A stretch of 64,000 bases of DNA from Acanthaster planci (GCF_001949145.1 NW_019091524.1:51169-115168), one strand, 5' to 3'; shown: positions 28,101-37,164, counted from the first letter of the stretch. The notes: generated by a model not told the origin, from the sequence alone. A program made the numbers and translations.

Positions 28101-31100
28101 ATTTGTGCAAATCAAAAAATCACCGGGCCAAGTTTAGTACCTTGGGGAACACCCCCAGACAAGGTCTGCCAGTCAGAAAAGGACTGTGTATATCTGACCC
28201 TCTGTTAACATTCTGTAAGAAACTCAGCAGTCCATTTGACAACCGATGGGGAAACCCCAATCTTAATAAGTTTGTTTATGACTATCATGTGATTTATTGT
28301 ATCAAATGCTTTGCTGAAGTCAGTTAATATTAATGTGCCAATGTTACCTGTTTTATTTGCACCAGAGATTAATTAATGATAGATATATCGATAACACAGT
28401 GAGTGCTGGACATACCTTTTTGATTGCCAAATTGTCTGAAGTCCAATTCAGAATTAATTGAGTTAACCCATTTGCTTACGAAGCTTTCAGCGACCTTTGC
28501 AAGCAGAGGAGAGAGATTGGTCTGAGTTTCTGTAAGGTGGGTGGTTGAACTTTCGGTATCGCAACAACATTAGCCTGCTTAAATGACGAATTTAAGATAT
28601 TAGAAACTGGAATACTAAATTTGTAACCAAATTCTTTAAAGATCTTCGTAGGCAGGTTGTCTGGACCGCCAGTTTTATTCGCTGAAATCTTCCTAAGTTC
28701 TTTATAAATCTCCCAAGGATAGATTTCAGGAGGGTCTGACATACTAGGCCAATAGGCAGGTAAATTGTTCAAATTAATAGGCTCCTGGGTTTGAGAGAAG
28801 TTGGTAAGATAACTATTAATGACGTTGGCAATGAGTTTAGTATTACTTGAATCAATACTATCGATGTCAATAGATAAATCAATAGTCCTCATGTTAGCTA
28901 GGTTACGAATTTCTTTGTGCCATCTTCCAGGGTCAATTTTCTTTAATTTACGTACTCGACCAGCATAGTACAGCTGCTTAGCAGATCTAATTTGACGAGT
29001 AACCTGGTTTCTGAAGATACGATATCTGACTCTATCTCCATTATTGAATGCTTTTTGTCTGTGCAGTATTATTTTCTTAATTTGATCATTAAACCAGGGT
29101 TTATTGTCATTATACTTTCTAATACCGGTAGTTCTAGTGGGGAAATAAAAATCAACATGTTTACTGATCATCTCATAAAAAATATTAGTTTCAACTTGAC
29201 AAGAGCTAATTATTTCCTGCCATGTTTAATTTTGAATCCAATTAGCAAAAGATTTTACACTTGAGTCTTTCATTGGGTGAATAATAGACGTGCGATAGTG
29301 ATTAGGCTTCAAGGAATTGAATATTAGGTTCCCACATCACACAATTATGGTCACTTTGAGCTGCTGGTGGCAAAGTCAAAGGGTTTTTGTACTGATTGTC
29401 AAAGTTGGTGATAATTAAATCCAATACAGCATTTTCTCTGGTTGGATCAGTGGATCACACAACCTGTTTCATATTGTTTCCATAGCAGATTGGATTGACA
29501 TCAAACTTATTAAAGTCCCCCAAGATGACTAGGCCAATACAGTGTATGTGTACCCTACAGTCTATGGTAGCATCGATGATCCTGATACAATAAATTAATA
29601 TGTGTTGAATCTGGAGCAATATAAACTGCAAAGATTGCAATTGCAGGAATGCCTCTCGGTAACTAGGGGTGATGCACCAACAACCACTCTCCTTCGATTT
29701 CTGGTGGGATCGATGCTGTAAACATGTCACTAACATAGACAAGTACCCCACCTCCTGTTCTAGACTGTCTACATGCACTGAAGGCACAGTACCTGTCTAT
29801 TGTGTATTGTTCTGAAACCTTATTAGTAAAGATCCATGATTCAGTTATCACTGCAATGTGAATTTGATTAGAGTGCAGGACAGTCTCGATTTCGTCCAGT
29901 TTATTCAATACAGACCGAGCATTCGTTAATAAGAAGCAAGGTAGGTTGACCTGGTTGGAATGTAGGCCTACTCCTAGCTGACATGTACACTCTGTCAAAG
30001 AAACCAAGTTCTGTAACTGCATTCGCCGTCTAACATCAAGAAGGCTTTGTGTTTTTCCCCGCCCACCATTTCCAATAATTGTTTAAATCCCAAACACATC
30101 CGATGGATTAACTTGAGGGGATACAAGTATATCATGTTTCCGTCTACCAGCTCTCTTTCCTCTTTGCTTGGGATTACAAGTTCATGTGCATAATACCTTC
30201 ATAACTATGCATCCTTTTTCATTGCACGCAGCCATAAGCTGTGCTAGTACATGTACCTGGTTCGTGTCTTTCTCTTTGGAACACTGTCGTCTGCACTTTT
30301 AATGTATTGCTCATCGAGCCGTACAGCTTTTTGGCATCTTCCCTTCGTACATTTTGTACCTTGGCATAACATTTGCATTGATTTCTATTGCTTACATGTA
30401 TGTACATGTAGCTTTGAATTGTTGGGCCATTGTATTAAACATGCTAGCCCTGTCTAAGATGCTAGCCCTGTCTAACATGGTAGCCCTGTCTAAGGCTGCC
30501 TGTGTGATGTGTCACCTCAAGTATTTTGTGAGTTTGCAAAGTAGAGCATTCTGCAGTAACAGCATCTGCAGATATTGAAGATTCTTTCCCCTGGGCAGGG
30601 GCTTTGAGCCTGGGGTTCATTCAGGAAGTGGCAGTGTTGGCACACCTTGTATGTATCTTTATCATGAAATGAATTGAAGAACAAACTTCTTACTTTTTTT
30701 CCTTAATACGGCTATTGATTTAACGACATCTCGGCCATTAGGCCTTCATCAGGTTAAAATCTTACGGCACCAACCCAGTAAAACTCACAGCTAAAGGGTT
30801 AAAAAAGAATGAACCAAATTTACATTCTTCCTTACAAACCCCCAGCCAAACCCACGGTACTTATATTTCACTCCCATTCAACATGTGGAAATGAACGACT
30901 TTGACCATGTGCGGCGGTTACTTGACCAGACCCTCATGAACCATATGGAATAATCCTCAGCATGCAACTTGCCAAACCTCTGTTTAGCGTTCTCATTTTG
31001 AAAACTCTGTTTGCACAAAATTAACAAATGATCACATTGAAACTCTTTGTTTGCGCTCTAGAAGACTTGAACTGAATAAACACCACAGATGTGTGAAAAG

Positions 31101-34100
31101 AAATGCTGCATATATAAGAAAGTTATCCTCAAGGCGGTTGCTAAGATGATAAACCATTTCCCTTTTCAATCGATCTCTTGGTCTTTTTTCCCAGAACGAG
31201 ACACAGCATACGACAGGCCAGAATCTCAACTGTACTCAATACAATCAGTTTTATCTAGCTAGATTTCTCTGTTTGACTTTTATAAGTTATTTTAGACAAT
31301 TCTGCGCATTGCAATCTACGTGTTTTACATGCATAAAACCGATCCAGCCACGTACCGTACACGTTACAGGTGTACCTGTAGGCTTACATGGAAATCAAGT
31401 GTCAGAGCCGGTGTACATGCATGTTCATGTGCTTCATGCATGTATCACACATGTAAAACTGGGAATATATACCGTGAATTTATACATCTCCTGGCACTAT
31501 TATAATGACAGATAGACCTCGGTTTCAGTAATAAACTTCATGTTAACTTACTGTACTTTTGTACTGTACTGTCATTGATGACGTCATTATGACATCATAA
31601 ATTAAGCCAAATTTATCATTTATCTGTTGGCTGTAACTTTGATGACACTCAAAGATCTCAAGTTTATCAAAATGGTGGTTTGCGAACGTGTACAAAGTCA
31701 ATGGGCTAAAATAAATATTGAAAACTCAGTAATAAATCAGATGATGATGTCATCATGACATCATAACTTTAATGTAATTCTTCTATCAGAGTCTTTATTG
31801 GCTATCACTTTAATAGTGATCCAACATCACAAAGTTACCAAAATGGTGGCTTAGTAATACATGTATGTACAAAATCAATGGACTACAAATGCATATGCAG
31901 AAACAAAAGTGCTCCTTTAAATTCATGTCAATGAAATATTACTTGATGCTTTGACTGTTGGGCGTATTTGTCATCGAAGAGAGAGAAAATTCAATCTGAT
32001 TTCTCTTTTGTTCTGGTAGTAATTCTCGGTCGAAGTTGAAGACTACTCACTCATTGAGCTTGATAATAGTGTGTAGTCAAAAGACGTGTACAAAACCTAT
32101 GGTAAAGTATTAGATACTCAAAATTAAAAAATGAATCATGTGATGACGTCATCATGATGAGTTTTTTCTAGGACCATCCTTAGATGATTGTCTAAAGGTC
32201 TGTTGAACTACCACAGTCTAGGGTGACAAAAAGACGTGTACAAACCCTATGGAGAAAAGTTGAAAAAAGAAAAAGAAAAAAAAGGAGAAAAAAAGTAATA
32301 AGGAAAGCCGCTAAATACCAACCGGATTTTGTTTTGGAACTTTAACCTTGGGATTTCATTCAGACGTTTGTCCAATCACATCAGCTTTTGATTGGGCAAA
32401 TACCAAAAGCGGTCAGAAAGTGTCAGATGTCTAACAGTAATTTCATGCTCTGGAATCGCGACCCTCCATTCCAAAACTGAGCTGAAGTAGCTTTAATGAT
32501 AAAAACTCTTTTTCCCAGTTTTAATTAGGATACTGCACACACAGTGATCCATGGGTAAAAAAATTGTCCGCAGAAAGCTTTGAAAAAGTTATGGAATTTG
32601 CATTGTGTGCATGTACATGTAATATTGGTATTGTAGGAGACCATGCCTCAGCCTCACTGTTTTAATTCTAACACATAAATATGCATATTGTGTAGCTGAT
32701 CTACATTGTATCTGGGTTATTTGCATATTTGTATGCCAAGTAATTATTTGGTGACCTTTGTGCTTCCCGCGTGCAAGGGCTGGTTGTACGTGGTAGACAT
32801 ATACCAGGAAGTCCAAAGATTATTTTAGACAACTGACTGAATGTATCAAAATTATTGTCATGTGCAATAATAACCTCTTGTATTATGTGATATTTGGTGA
32901 CTTGTTAATTGAAGCTCATGTTACTTTTACTATAATTTACTTGGTAAGTAACACTTTGTGTATGAATATATAAACAATACAGTATAAGAGACGGTTGAAA
33001 ACTTTGACTGGGCTGGCTGTGGAGTTCCACTTTTAGAGGGACGTGGAGAGCATGGGTATATTTTGATGTCAGCAGCACCCATTTTTACGTCTGTGTAGGC
33101 CGTGTCCCATGACGAATTTGTAGTACAGTCTACACAGAAACCCCCAGTGAGTACATGTACATGTACTTCTTGTTTTTGTTTGTGATATTGATGTGTTATG
33201 ATGTTTAAGGACATTGCTGTTCACTTTTAAGTATCCTATGTAAGCAACGATACACATGTATGCTATAGTCTGTGAAAGAACAGTGTGTATAGATACACTT
33301 TGATCATTTGGAGCTCTCATTATTTTGTGATTTCAGGCAATGGGGTTTTTGTCACTCCAGGATCTAGCTTGTAAGGATACCTGTGACAGTGGCTGATCAC
33401 CAATAAATCAAGGCTACAAATATCCTGCTGAGTCTGTCTCAGTCTCTGTGCGTGTACTGTGCTGGTGCTTGTTCCATTTCACAATGGGACTGGGCCTCCT
33501 TGTAGCGTCACACTAGAGTGTTATTTTCCTGAAGTCCTCTGACTGCGAGTGGAATGAAAGATCTCGCCTTTTTATTTGTGAATTTCAACAGTAAATTTAC
33601 AAGGCTGCAAATGCAGTTGAGTTGGTGTGATACTGCATAATAGTGGATAGTGCATACAATGTAGTTAAACCACAGAGCAAACTGTTGCTCCATTTTGAGA
33701 ATCCCTCCCATTGGCATGAATGTCCCACTGAACGGGTTTGCTGATCTTATTCTTGAGTCTAGTGCTCATCACTGTGCTTGCCATTACAAATTCTTTGGTT
33801 CAGTCCAGACCAAAAGGAAGTGCATCGGTTTTCATATTGAATTCTCGTGAAAACAATTGCAAACAATGATTCTTCAGGCCGGAAGATAGAAATCAAACAT
33901 TCTGTGTGTGGCATGTCAGAAAGTATTCACAAGAGCAAAGAAAGTTGGTTGCCTGAACAAAATAACGCCAATGCTGTCTGATGAATATGCTAGATTGACT
34001 CTGTGCATTGAAAAAATAAATTTGATCAGTCACATATTAATGAAACCTTATAATAACCGGATTATTAAAAAGGACACCACAATGTCTGTGTTTACCTGGC

Positions 34101-37100
34101 TGTGGTAAGCTTGAAGTCATAAGCTGCAGCTGTTTACCTCATGAAAAGTATTTACTCTGAAGTTCCAAAGATTTAAATCTCTTTGTCTTTTGTGTTTAAA
34201 ATTAGATTTCAGAGGAGTTGGGTCTCAAGCGGCCTTGGTTTGTTGCCAGTTCCCCAAACACGTCTACAGAGACCTGTGTGGTATCAACATCTAAGAAGAA
34301 AACCCTGCAGTCACATCCGCTTGGAAAGAAGAAAGACATTTCCTCGTAAGTACTTTTTGATATGAAATTTTTCATCCAAGTTACATTCACAATGTACATG
34401 TTACATGGTGATGATGTGTAGACTGTACATGTATGTATGTTGTTTGGCCATAGCCATGCAAAATACAAGAGTCTGTGATATTTTAATACACTGAACCTCA
34501 AGGACTGTTGTTTGGTTGGTGAACAAATGGGTGTGATTTTGAAAAATTGGTCAAATTGGTAACAATAATTGAGTTTTGATAATTAGATTTTTCAGTAATG
34601 TTGAATATTTTTGTTACAGATGAGCTGGATGACTTTTCTTTTTTGAGGGATTTCAAAATGTTGTGGTAAAATACTGCCAAATTTAAACTGTCTTGAAAAC
34701 ATTGATTGATTGGCCAGTGCCCTCCTTGACTGTGACTTTGGGGCAAAAGCCATAACGCCCCTGAGGCATGTCACAGAGGATGAAATGAATCAACACCAAG
34801 GAAGCACATTTCTTGTTCTTTCAGAGACATACATTTCTGAAAACAAGTATTTTTATCTTCTCTGTCTGTTGTTTCTCTAGGCCTCCAGGCTACAATGCCT
34901 AGGTCGAGGCACCCTTGGCTTCAATACAAGAAACAATGAAAAATAAACTCCTCCATTTCTGGACATTCTCTGTCATGTAGCTATTTCTCTGTCATTAGTC
35001 CTTCTTTTCTCACAGTTTTGTGCTGAAACTTATGAGGGCACTGTCAGACCTACCTGTATCAGTGGGTCCACTTTTTCACATCTGTGCAAATAAGTTAAAA
35101 CACGTCAGTGTCAAGCCTTATACATACACTGGCATGCAACACATTTCCAAGTGAAGATTGGCAAAGCCGTTGTCACTGATGCTCTGCTTTCCCTGTTTGT
35201 CCAGATTCAGATCTCCACGAATGCCACCTCTGAAGATCAGAGAATACTTTGAAAAGCAAGAGGAAGCAACCACCTTCTTGACCTCTGAGACATCCACGAG
35301 TGGACTGAGTACCTCTTCAGAAATTCCTAGAAAACAGCAATATTTCGATCCAAACGTTAGGTCACTCAGCACAGAACCCAACACAAGTGATAATTGTAGA
35401 CGATACAATGCTGGGAATTGGGAGGCTCCATATAATCCTGAGGTTTGTGAGATCATTGAAGTGACAGATTCTGATGACAACAGCCAAGGAATTAGCTCAG
35501 ATAGTTCTCCCATTCACCAAGTGGATGTAAAACATGAAATAGTTGATGTGTCAGATGACTTTTTACCTTCAGACACTATTGCTTCCATGAATGCGACTCC
35601 GCATGGACATCAAACTGCTTCGCCAGAATGTGTCAAACTTGAGACTGACAGCAGTCACTTGTCTGACAATGGCCTTCTAGGTTCTGATAGAGAGATCATT
35701 CCTCAAATTGTTGGTGTCAGCAGCTTTGAGAATGATAATGAAAGCCGAGACCAAACCTCTGATCAACTCTTAACCGAGTTGGCTCAGTTTGTGACAAAAG
35801 AACATCATTACTATACTCCAAGAGACAACACCGAAGCTGATCCCCTCAGGGGTAAAACTCCAAAGGCTAAAATCTCAAATGTGAAACCAATCAGGGTCAT
35901 TAGTGTTCAAAGTGTTTTTTCTGATTCAAATAGTCACAAGGGTGGAATTTCCCTGGCATCTCAGCTCGGAGAACAACCTGTGTCCGGCAGTAATGATACT
36001 GAAAACTTGTACGGGGAAGTGTTTAATAAGCTCAGTAATACTGGCTCTGGATCCCATCTTGCCCCAGACACAGTTCAGACAAGTGCTTCTGCGGATGATG
36101 CATTGAATATTGCTAACCTGCTCTGTGATCACCCGACATCTCCACAGAAGACTGACCTGAAATTGAATCAGGCCTTGGACAAGATCAAGGAACTGGAGAA
36201 GGTCATCAGTGTTGAAAGGTTTGGACTGCACCGCTACTCTGGGTCAGATGAAAAGATTTTGTTTTACTCGGGTTTCAGGTCTGCTGACATGCTGATGAGG
36301 TTCTTCTGGCGTATCGAGCCTGATGATTTGGCATCAGAGAGGTCGAGCAAATGGCAGAGTGCGCAGAAACTTGCTGCAGAAATGATGCATGTGTGTGGGA
36401 GCAGCGGTGACTTCACAAGGAAGGTCATTCCCTACATGGATGAGCTCTTCCTTTTCTTGTGCCATGTATGGTTAGACCTCCCCCCAGAAGACCTGGCAGA
36501 AAGGTTCACTTTACCTTCCAGCAGTTGTGCCCAGTTTATCATACTACAATGGACTTACTACCTAAAAACCACGCTGCCGAGTACAGCAGAAAGCACAAGG
36601 GGCAACTCAGCACCCTCCAAACTTGTCGGGTTCCAGGGCCAGTACAGCAACACAAGACTTCTCCTTCACCGCATGGAAATTAGGGTACAGCAGAAGTCTT
36701 TGATGAATCACTTAAGCTGTCTGAAACTCCAAGGCTTGGTCGGTTTCTCTCCATCTGGTGAAATAGTCTTTTCGTCGGACCTTGTGTCAGATGCCACCTC
36801 CAACAGAGACCTCCTGGAAGGTAGCGGTGTCCTGTCTGTGCTGCAGACTGGGGATGGAGTCATAGGAGAAGGCGACCTCATGATAGAGAGCCTGTTCTCT
36901 TTGATGGGTGTCGCAGCGCACCACCTTCCAGCCTTGGATTTGCCGCATGACCCAGCATCACTGCACGTCGGCTCCTCTGGCTTTGACCCAGACAGATGCC
37001 ACGTAGAGGTGGCCCGGCTTCTCTCTGCGAAGTTTGTGGGAAGTCTGACAGGCTTCAAGTGTTTCCAGAGTGTAGTGTTGTTCCCATTTGCACACAGTGT

Positions 37101-37164
37101 CACAGACCTGTGGGAGGTGTGTTGTCGACTTGTGAATTACCAACGAGGGCATCGGTCATTGTGA
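6880..37164 (+). CDS. THAP domain plus transposase-derived (HTH / DDE-type) protein, probably domesticated
   Basis: Proposed chain: 6880-7114, 9179-9288, 34206-34345, 35205-37164, giving about 814 residues. Residues 1 to about 90 form a THAP zinc-binding DNA-binding domain. About 116-460 is a linker rich in Ser, Asp and Lys. About 505-530 holds F-Y-S-G-F, the motif that precedes the HTH in these transposases. About 572-618 is the HTH (L-P-P-E-D-L-A-E-R-F), and 640-814 is a DDE fold. Known family behaviour: such transposases bind and cut transposon ends in the nucleus. Here two catalytic positions are changed (His650, Glu717) while the frame stays intact across four exons, so I infer a nuclear DNA-binding protein without transposase activity. 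The join of exon 2 to exon 3 across 25 kb is the weakest point. Confidence 0.55.
7115..8042 (+). other. intron 1 of the THAP gene, first part
   Basis: No exon recognised. AT-rich with several TACATGTA motifs. Confidence 0.5.
8043..8527. mobile_element. putative non-autonomous DNA element with GAATATTCG motifs
   Basis: The left end GGCTGTGCCGAATAACCGA and the right end, whose complement begins TAGGGCTCAGTCAATTTGAA, are loosely inverted. Both flanks inside the element carry many AATATTCGAATA-like words. No clean target duplication is seen, so the borders are approximate. Confidence 0.4.
8528..9178 (+). other. intron 1 of the THAP gene, last part
   Basis: Ends in TTTTGTGGCAG, a usable acceptor. 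No other feature beyond G-runs near 8701-8760. Confidence 0.5.
9179..9288 (+). CDS. THAP gene exon 2
   Basis: Entered in phase 1, which fits exon 1. It reads G-L-K-C-K-E-P-V-F-F-D-G and then a Pro/Ala/Ser-rich tail, ending GCA GAT GCT|GTAAGT (phase 0). The E-P-V-F-F part takes the place of the A-V-P-T-I-F box that closes THAP domains, so this short exon completes the fold. This is the main reason to accept it. Confidence 0.7.
9289..9830 (+). other. start of intron 2
   Basis: No feature apart from a short duplicated CATGTACCCTCCC near 9428-9453. Confidence 0.4.
9831..10499. mobile_element. MITE with CAGGCCTTGAA terminal inverted repeats
   Basis: CAGGCCTTGAA at 9831-9841 and its exact complement at 10489-10499 bound a 669-bp non-coding element. 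CAGG-type ends suggest the hAT superfamily. No clear target duplication is left. Inside are several TACATGTA runs and AAGGCC words. Confidence 0.6.
10500..12327. other. non-coding, AGGCC-rich intron stretch
   Basis: Two clusters of GAGGCCGAGGCC / GAGGCCAAGGCC words at 10800-10875 and 12110-12235, and a CAGTGTTCTCC word at about 10908 resembling a DNA-transposon end. I could not find its partner. No exon recognised. Confidence 0.4.
13100..14110 (+). pseudogene. DIRS-like reverse transcriptase / RNase H remnant
   Basis: D-L-Q-I-A-Y-F-H near 13355-13380 fits the D-L-x-D-A-Y-F-H block of DIRS reverse transcriptases. After a frameshift come V-H-L-R-F-Y-K-F-L, then F-G-I-R-P-S, V-F-T and V-V-T-A-Y-L, in the spacing of the family's P-F-G-L and V-F-T blocks. 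The place of the catalytic Y-x-D-D reads R-Y-F-N-S and is followed by a stop. At least two frame changes are needed to follow the protein, so it is dead. Confidence 0.6.
15560..15942 (+). pseudogene. DIRS-like tyrosine recombinase remnant
   Basis: The frame 15643-15942 reads S-V-K-P-H-R-T-A-I-S-N-T, then E-D-I-Y-R-A-A-C-W-E-T-L-H and S-C-Y-L-N-K-V-L. This fits the K-P-H-x-x-V, D-I-x-x-A-A-x-W and terminal Y block at the end of DIRS recombinases. The tyrosine in C-Y-L-N would be the nucleophile. The upstream half lies in another frame and stops interrupt it. Confidence 0.6.
16231..17828. other. non-coding intron stretch
   Basis: Nothing recognised except TACATGTA words (near 17385, 17465) and a TAGTGACTGTTTG phrase shared between 16082 and 16797, which points to a small local duplication. 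Confidence 0.4.
17829..17888. repeat. three perfect tandem copies of a 20-bp unit
   Basis: GGCCTCAGGTATCTGCCAGT is repeated three times without change at 17829, 17849 and 17869. Confidence 0.95.
17889..21717. other. non-coding intron stretch
   Basis: No exon that I can support. A short ATG frame at 19930 (22 codons, starting M-A-T-L-N-D-L-P) and a short splice-flanked open stretch at 18512-18556 were considered, but neither has a partner in phase. Many TACATGTA words (18012, 18350, 21330, 21625). Confidence 0.4.
21723..22714. mobile_element. 992-bp hAT-like DNA element with TACAG target duplication
   Basis: CAGGGTTCTCCCCA at the left end and its exact complement at the right end (14 bp), flanked by TACAG on both sides (21718-21722 and 22715-22719). 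CAGGG termini are typical of hAT, and a 5-bp duplication fits the hAT subgroup described with 5-bp sites. An open frame at 22018-22575 fills the middle but shows no transposase motif that I can recognise, so the element is probably non-autonomous or a remnant. Confidence 0.7.
22715..23040. other. non-coding stretch
   Basis: Nothing recognised. Confidence 0.4.
23041..23900. repeat. degenerate minisatellite, interrupted by a gap
   Basis: Units of roughly 30-40 bp built on GGGAGGGGTAGGAGATGGATG with variable ends. The array runs up to the N run 23303-23667 and resumes behind it, so the repeat is the likely cause of the gap. Long minus-strand open frames here (Ser/Pro/His/Tyr-rich) only reflect the repeat composition. 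Confidence 0.85.
23303..23667. other. assembly gap (N run) inside the minisatellite
   Basis: 365 unresolved bases. Confidence 0.99.
24247..24541. repeat. two direct copies of a 94-bp unit, 201 bp apart
   Basis: 24247-24340 and 24448-24541 share GAATATTTAGTGTAC, ATGTATCTAGGGATTTCC and CCCACATCTAAAACTGAAC with few differences. The spacer holds a hairpin, CCACGGCG / CGCCGTGG near 24340-24361, and is much richer in CpG than its surroundings. Confidence 0.85.
24786..24887 (+). CDS. candidate first coding exon with an AAGATGGCGGC start context
   Basis: CCAAGATGGCGGCGACC surrounds an ATG. AAGATGGCGGC is the classic YY1-type element that overlaps start codons of many animal housekeeping genes. The frame reads M-A-A-T-I-E-D-E-G-S-L-E-M-Q-P-N-F-C for 33 codons to a stop. 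A possible T|GTATGC donor after residue 18 (phase 1) would fit the phase-1 acceptor of the exon at 25719. Low confidence because no protein family is recognised. Confidence 0.3.
   Translation: MAATIEDEGSLEMQPNFCCMRVYTDELWEAYSF
25719..26034 (+). CDS. candidate 3' exon of an unidentified transcript
   Basis: A strong polypyrimidine acceptor (TGTCATGTCTCTTCCAG) precedes a GC-richer block that ends abruptly near 26034 in AT-rich DNA. Read in phase 1 it gives G-D-A-D-T-E-S-A-H-D-E-D and P-S-P-K-K-K-N-A-S-E, a typical acidic/basic linker, with a stop at 25820. Read in phase 0, which would fit the THAP exon 2, it stays open to 26030. I cannot decide the frame. It may be an alternative end of the THAP gene or the end of a nested gene starting near 24786. 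Confidence 0.35.
26219..26248 (+). terminator. poly(A) signal cluster / (AAAT)n
   Basis: AATAAA words in an (AAATA/AAAT)n run about 190 bases after the candidate exon. It could end its transcript, but it is also a simple microsatellite. Confidence 0.35.
26249..27159. other. non-coding intron stretch
   Basis: A CACAAGACCA-type phrase occurs four times at about 26768-26808 as a small degenerate tandem repeat. No exon recognised. Confidence 0.4.
27515..27958 (-). pseudogene. LINE C-terminal domain remnant
   Basis: Y-K-S-Y-L-R-P-I-M-E-Y-A-V-P-V-W and Q-R-R-I-C-R-I-I-L-G are the conserved C-terminal blocks of CR1/L2-like reverse transcriptase proteins. The frame ends at 27515. Confidence 0.8.
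28061..29171 (-). pseudogene. LINE reverse transcriptase remnant lacking its active-site block
   Basis: G-G-P-D-N-L-P-T-K-I-F-K and L-R-P-I-S-L are the early RT blocks. After a frame break come T-D-F-S-K-A-F-D-T-I-N-H and G-G-V-P-Q-G-T-K-L-G-P. The next recognisable sequence is L-G-V-I-L-Q-S-N-L-K-W-D, which normally follows the Y/F-x-D-D box. That box and its flanks are gone, which points to an internal deletion. Confidence 0.8.
29340..30022 (-). pseudogene. LINE apurinic-type endonuclease remnant
   Basis: L-T-N-A-R-S-V-L-N-K-L-D-E-I and V-I-T-E-S-W mark the start of an exonuclease/endonuclease/phosphatase domain. Further on are L-V-I-L-G-D-F-N, L-D-L-I-I-T-N and S-D-H-N, the catalytic blocks in order. 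Stops near 29660 and 29453 and at least one frame change break the chain. Confidence 0.8.
30071..31544. other. non-coding intron stretch with a small tandem repeat
   Basis: At 30441-30494 an 18-bp unit (ATGCTAGCCCTGTCTAAG) occurs three times with three changes. No exon recognised. Confidence 0.6.
31545..32250. repeat. divergent tandem units carrying a TGACGTCA-type palindrome
   Basis: Three units, each with a GATGACGTCAT- or GATGATGTCATCATGA-type core (about 31576, 31740, 32141), AAAATGGTGG and (G)TGTACAAA-CCTATGG or TCAATGG phrases in the same order. The cores fit the cAMP-response element consensus. No coding capacity. Confidence 0.55.
32251..34205. other. non-coding end of intron 2
   Basis: No exon recognised. 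TACATGTA words near 32608 and 33155. It ends in two acceptors seven bases apart (AAAATTAG at 34205, GATTTCAG at 34212). Confidence 0.45.
34206..34345 (+). CDS. exon 3 of the THAP/transposase-derived gene
   Basis: Reads (I-S)-E-E-L-G-L-K-R-P-W-F-V and ends K-K-K-D-I-S followed by TC|GTAAGT, phase 2. The next exon begins with A, which completes serine and keeps the long frame, so the join to 35205 is secure. Two acceptors are possible. The one at 34205 gives phase 0 and fits exon 2. The one at 34212 gives phase 1 and fits a direct join to exon 1. Lysine clusters (S-K-K-K, G-K-K-K) could act as a nuclear localisation signal. Confidence 0.75.
34346..35204 (+). other. intron 3
   Basis: Non-coding. 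It ends in the strong acceptor CTTTCCCTGTTTGTCCAG. Confidence 0.7.
35205..37164 (+). CDS. last exon: linker, HTH and DDE-type transposase-derived domain
   Basis: 652 codons without a stop. The first half is an acidic, Ser-rich linker with E-I-I-E-V-T-D-S-D-D (residues 244-253 of the assembled protein) and E-I-V-D-V-S-D-D (273-280), both of the form that binds SUMO, and V-K-H-E (270-273) and V-K-L-E (305-308), which fit the SUMO acceptor consensus. A Leu-rich helix (A-L-D-K-I-K-E-L-E-K) precedes F-Y-S-G-F and the HTH. In the DDE fold the first Asp is His650 (L-L-H-R-M-E-I), the second is Glu717 (G-D-G-V-I-G-E) and the final Glu763 (H-V-E) is kept. The end, C-C-R-L-V-N-Y-Q, is the normal C-terminus of the family, so the domain is full length. 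Confidence 0.85.

Larger units (their letters stand above)
27160..30070 (-). mobile_element. decayed non-LTR retrotransposon (LINE, CR1/L2-like group)
   Basis: Minus-strand order is endonuclease (30022 to about 29340), linker, reverse transcriptase (29171 to about 28100), C-terminal domain (27958 to 27515) and a 3' tail of AATAAA-like repeats near 27160-27310. Stops and frameshifts break every domain, and the segment that should hold the reverse transcriptase active site is missing. Insertion in the second intron of the THAP gene, antisense to it. The family name rests on the type of endonuclease and the domain order, so it is approximate. Confidence 0.8.

Noticed and set aside
35118-37152. 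Minus-strand frames opposite the transposase-derived exon
   Set aside because: Shadows of the coding strand.
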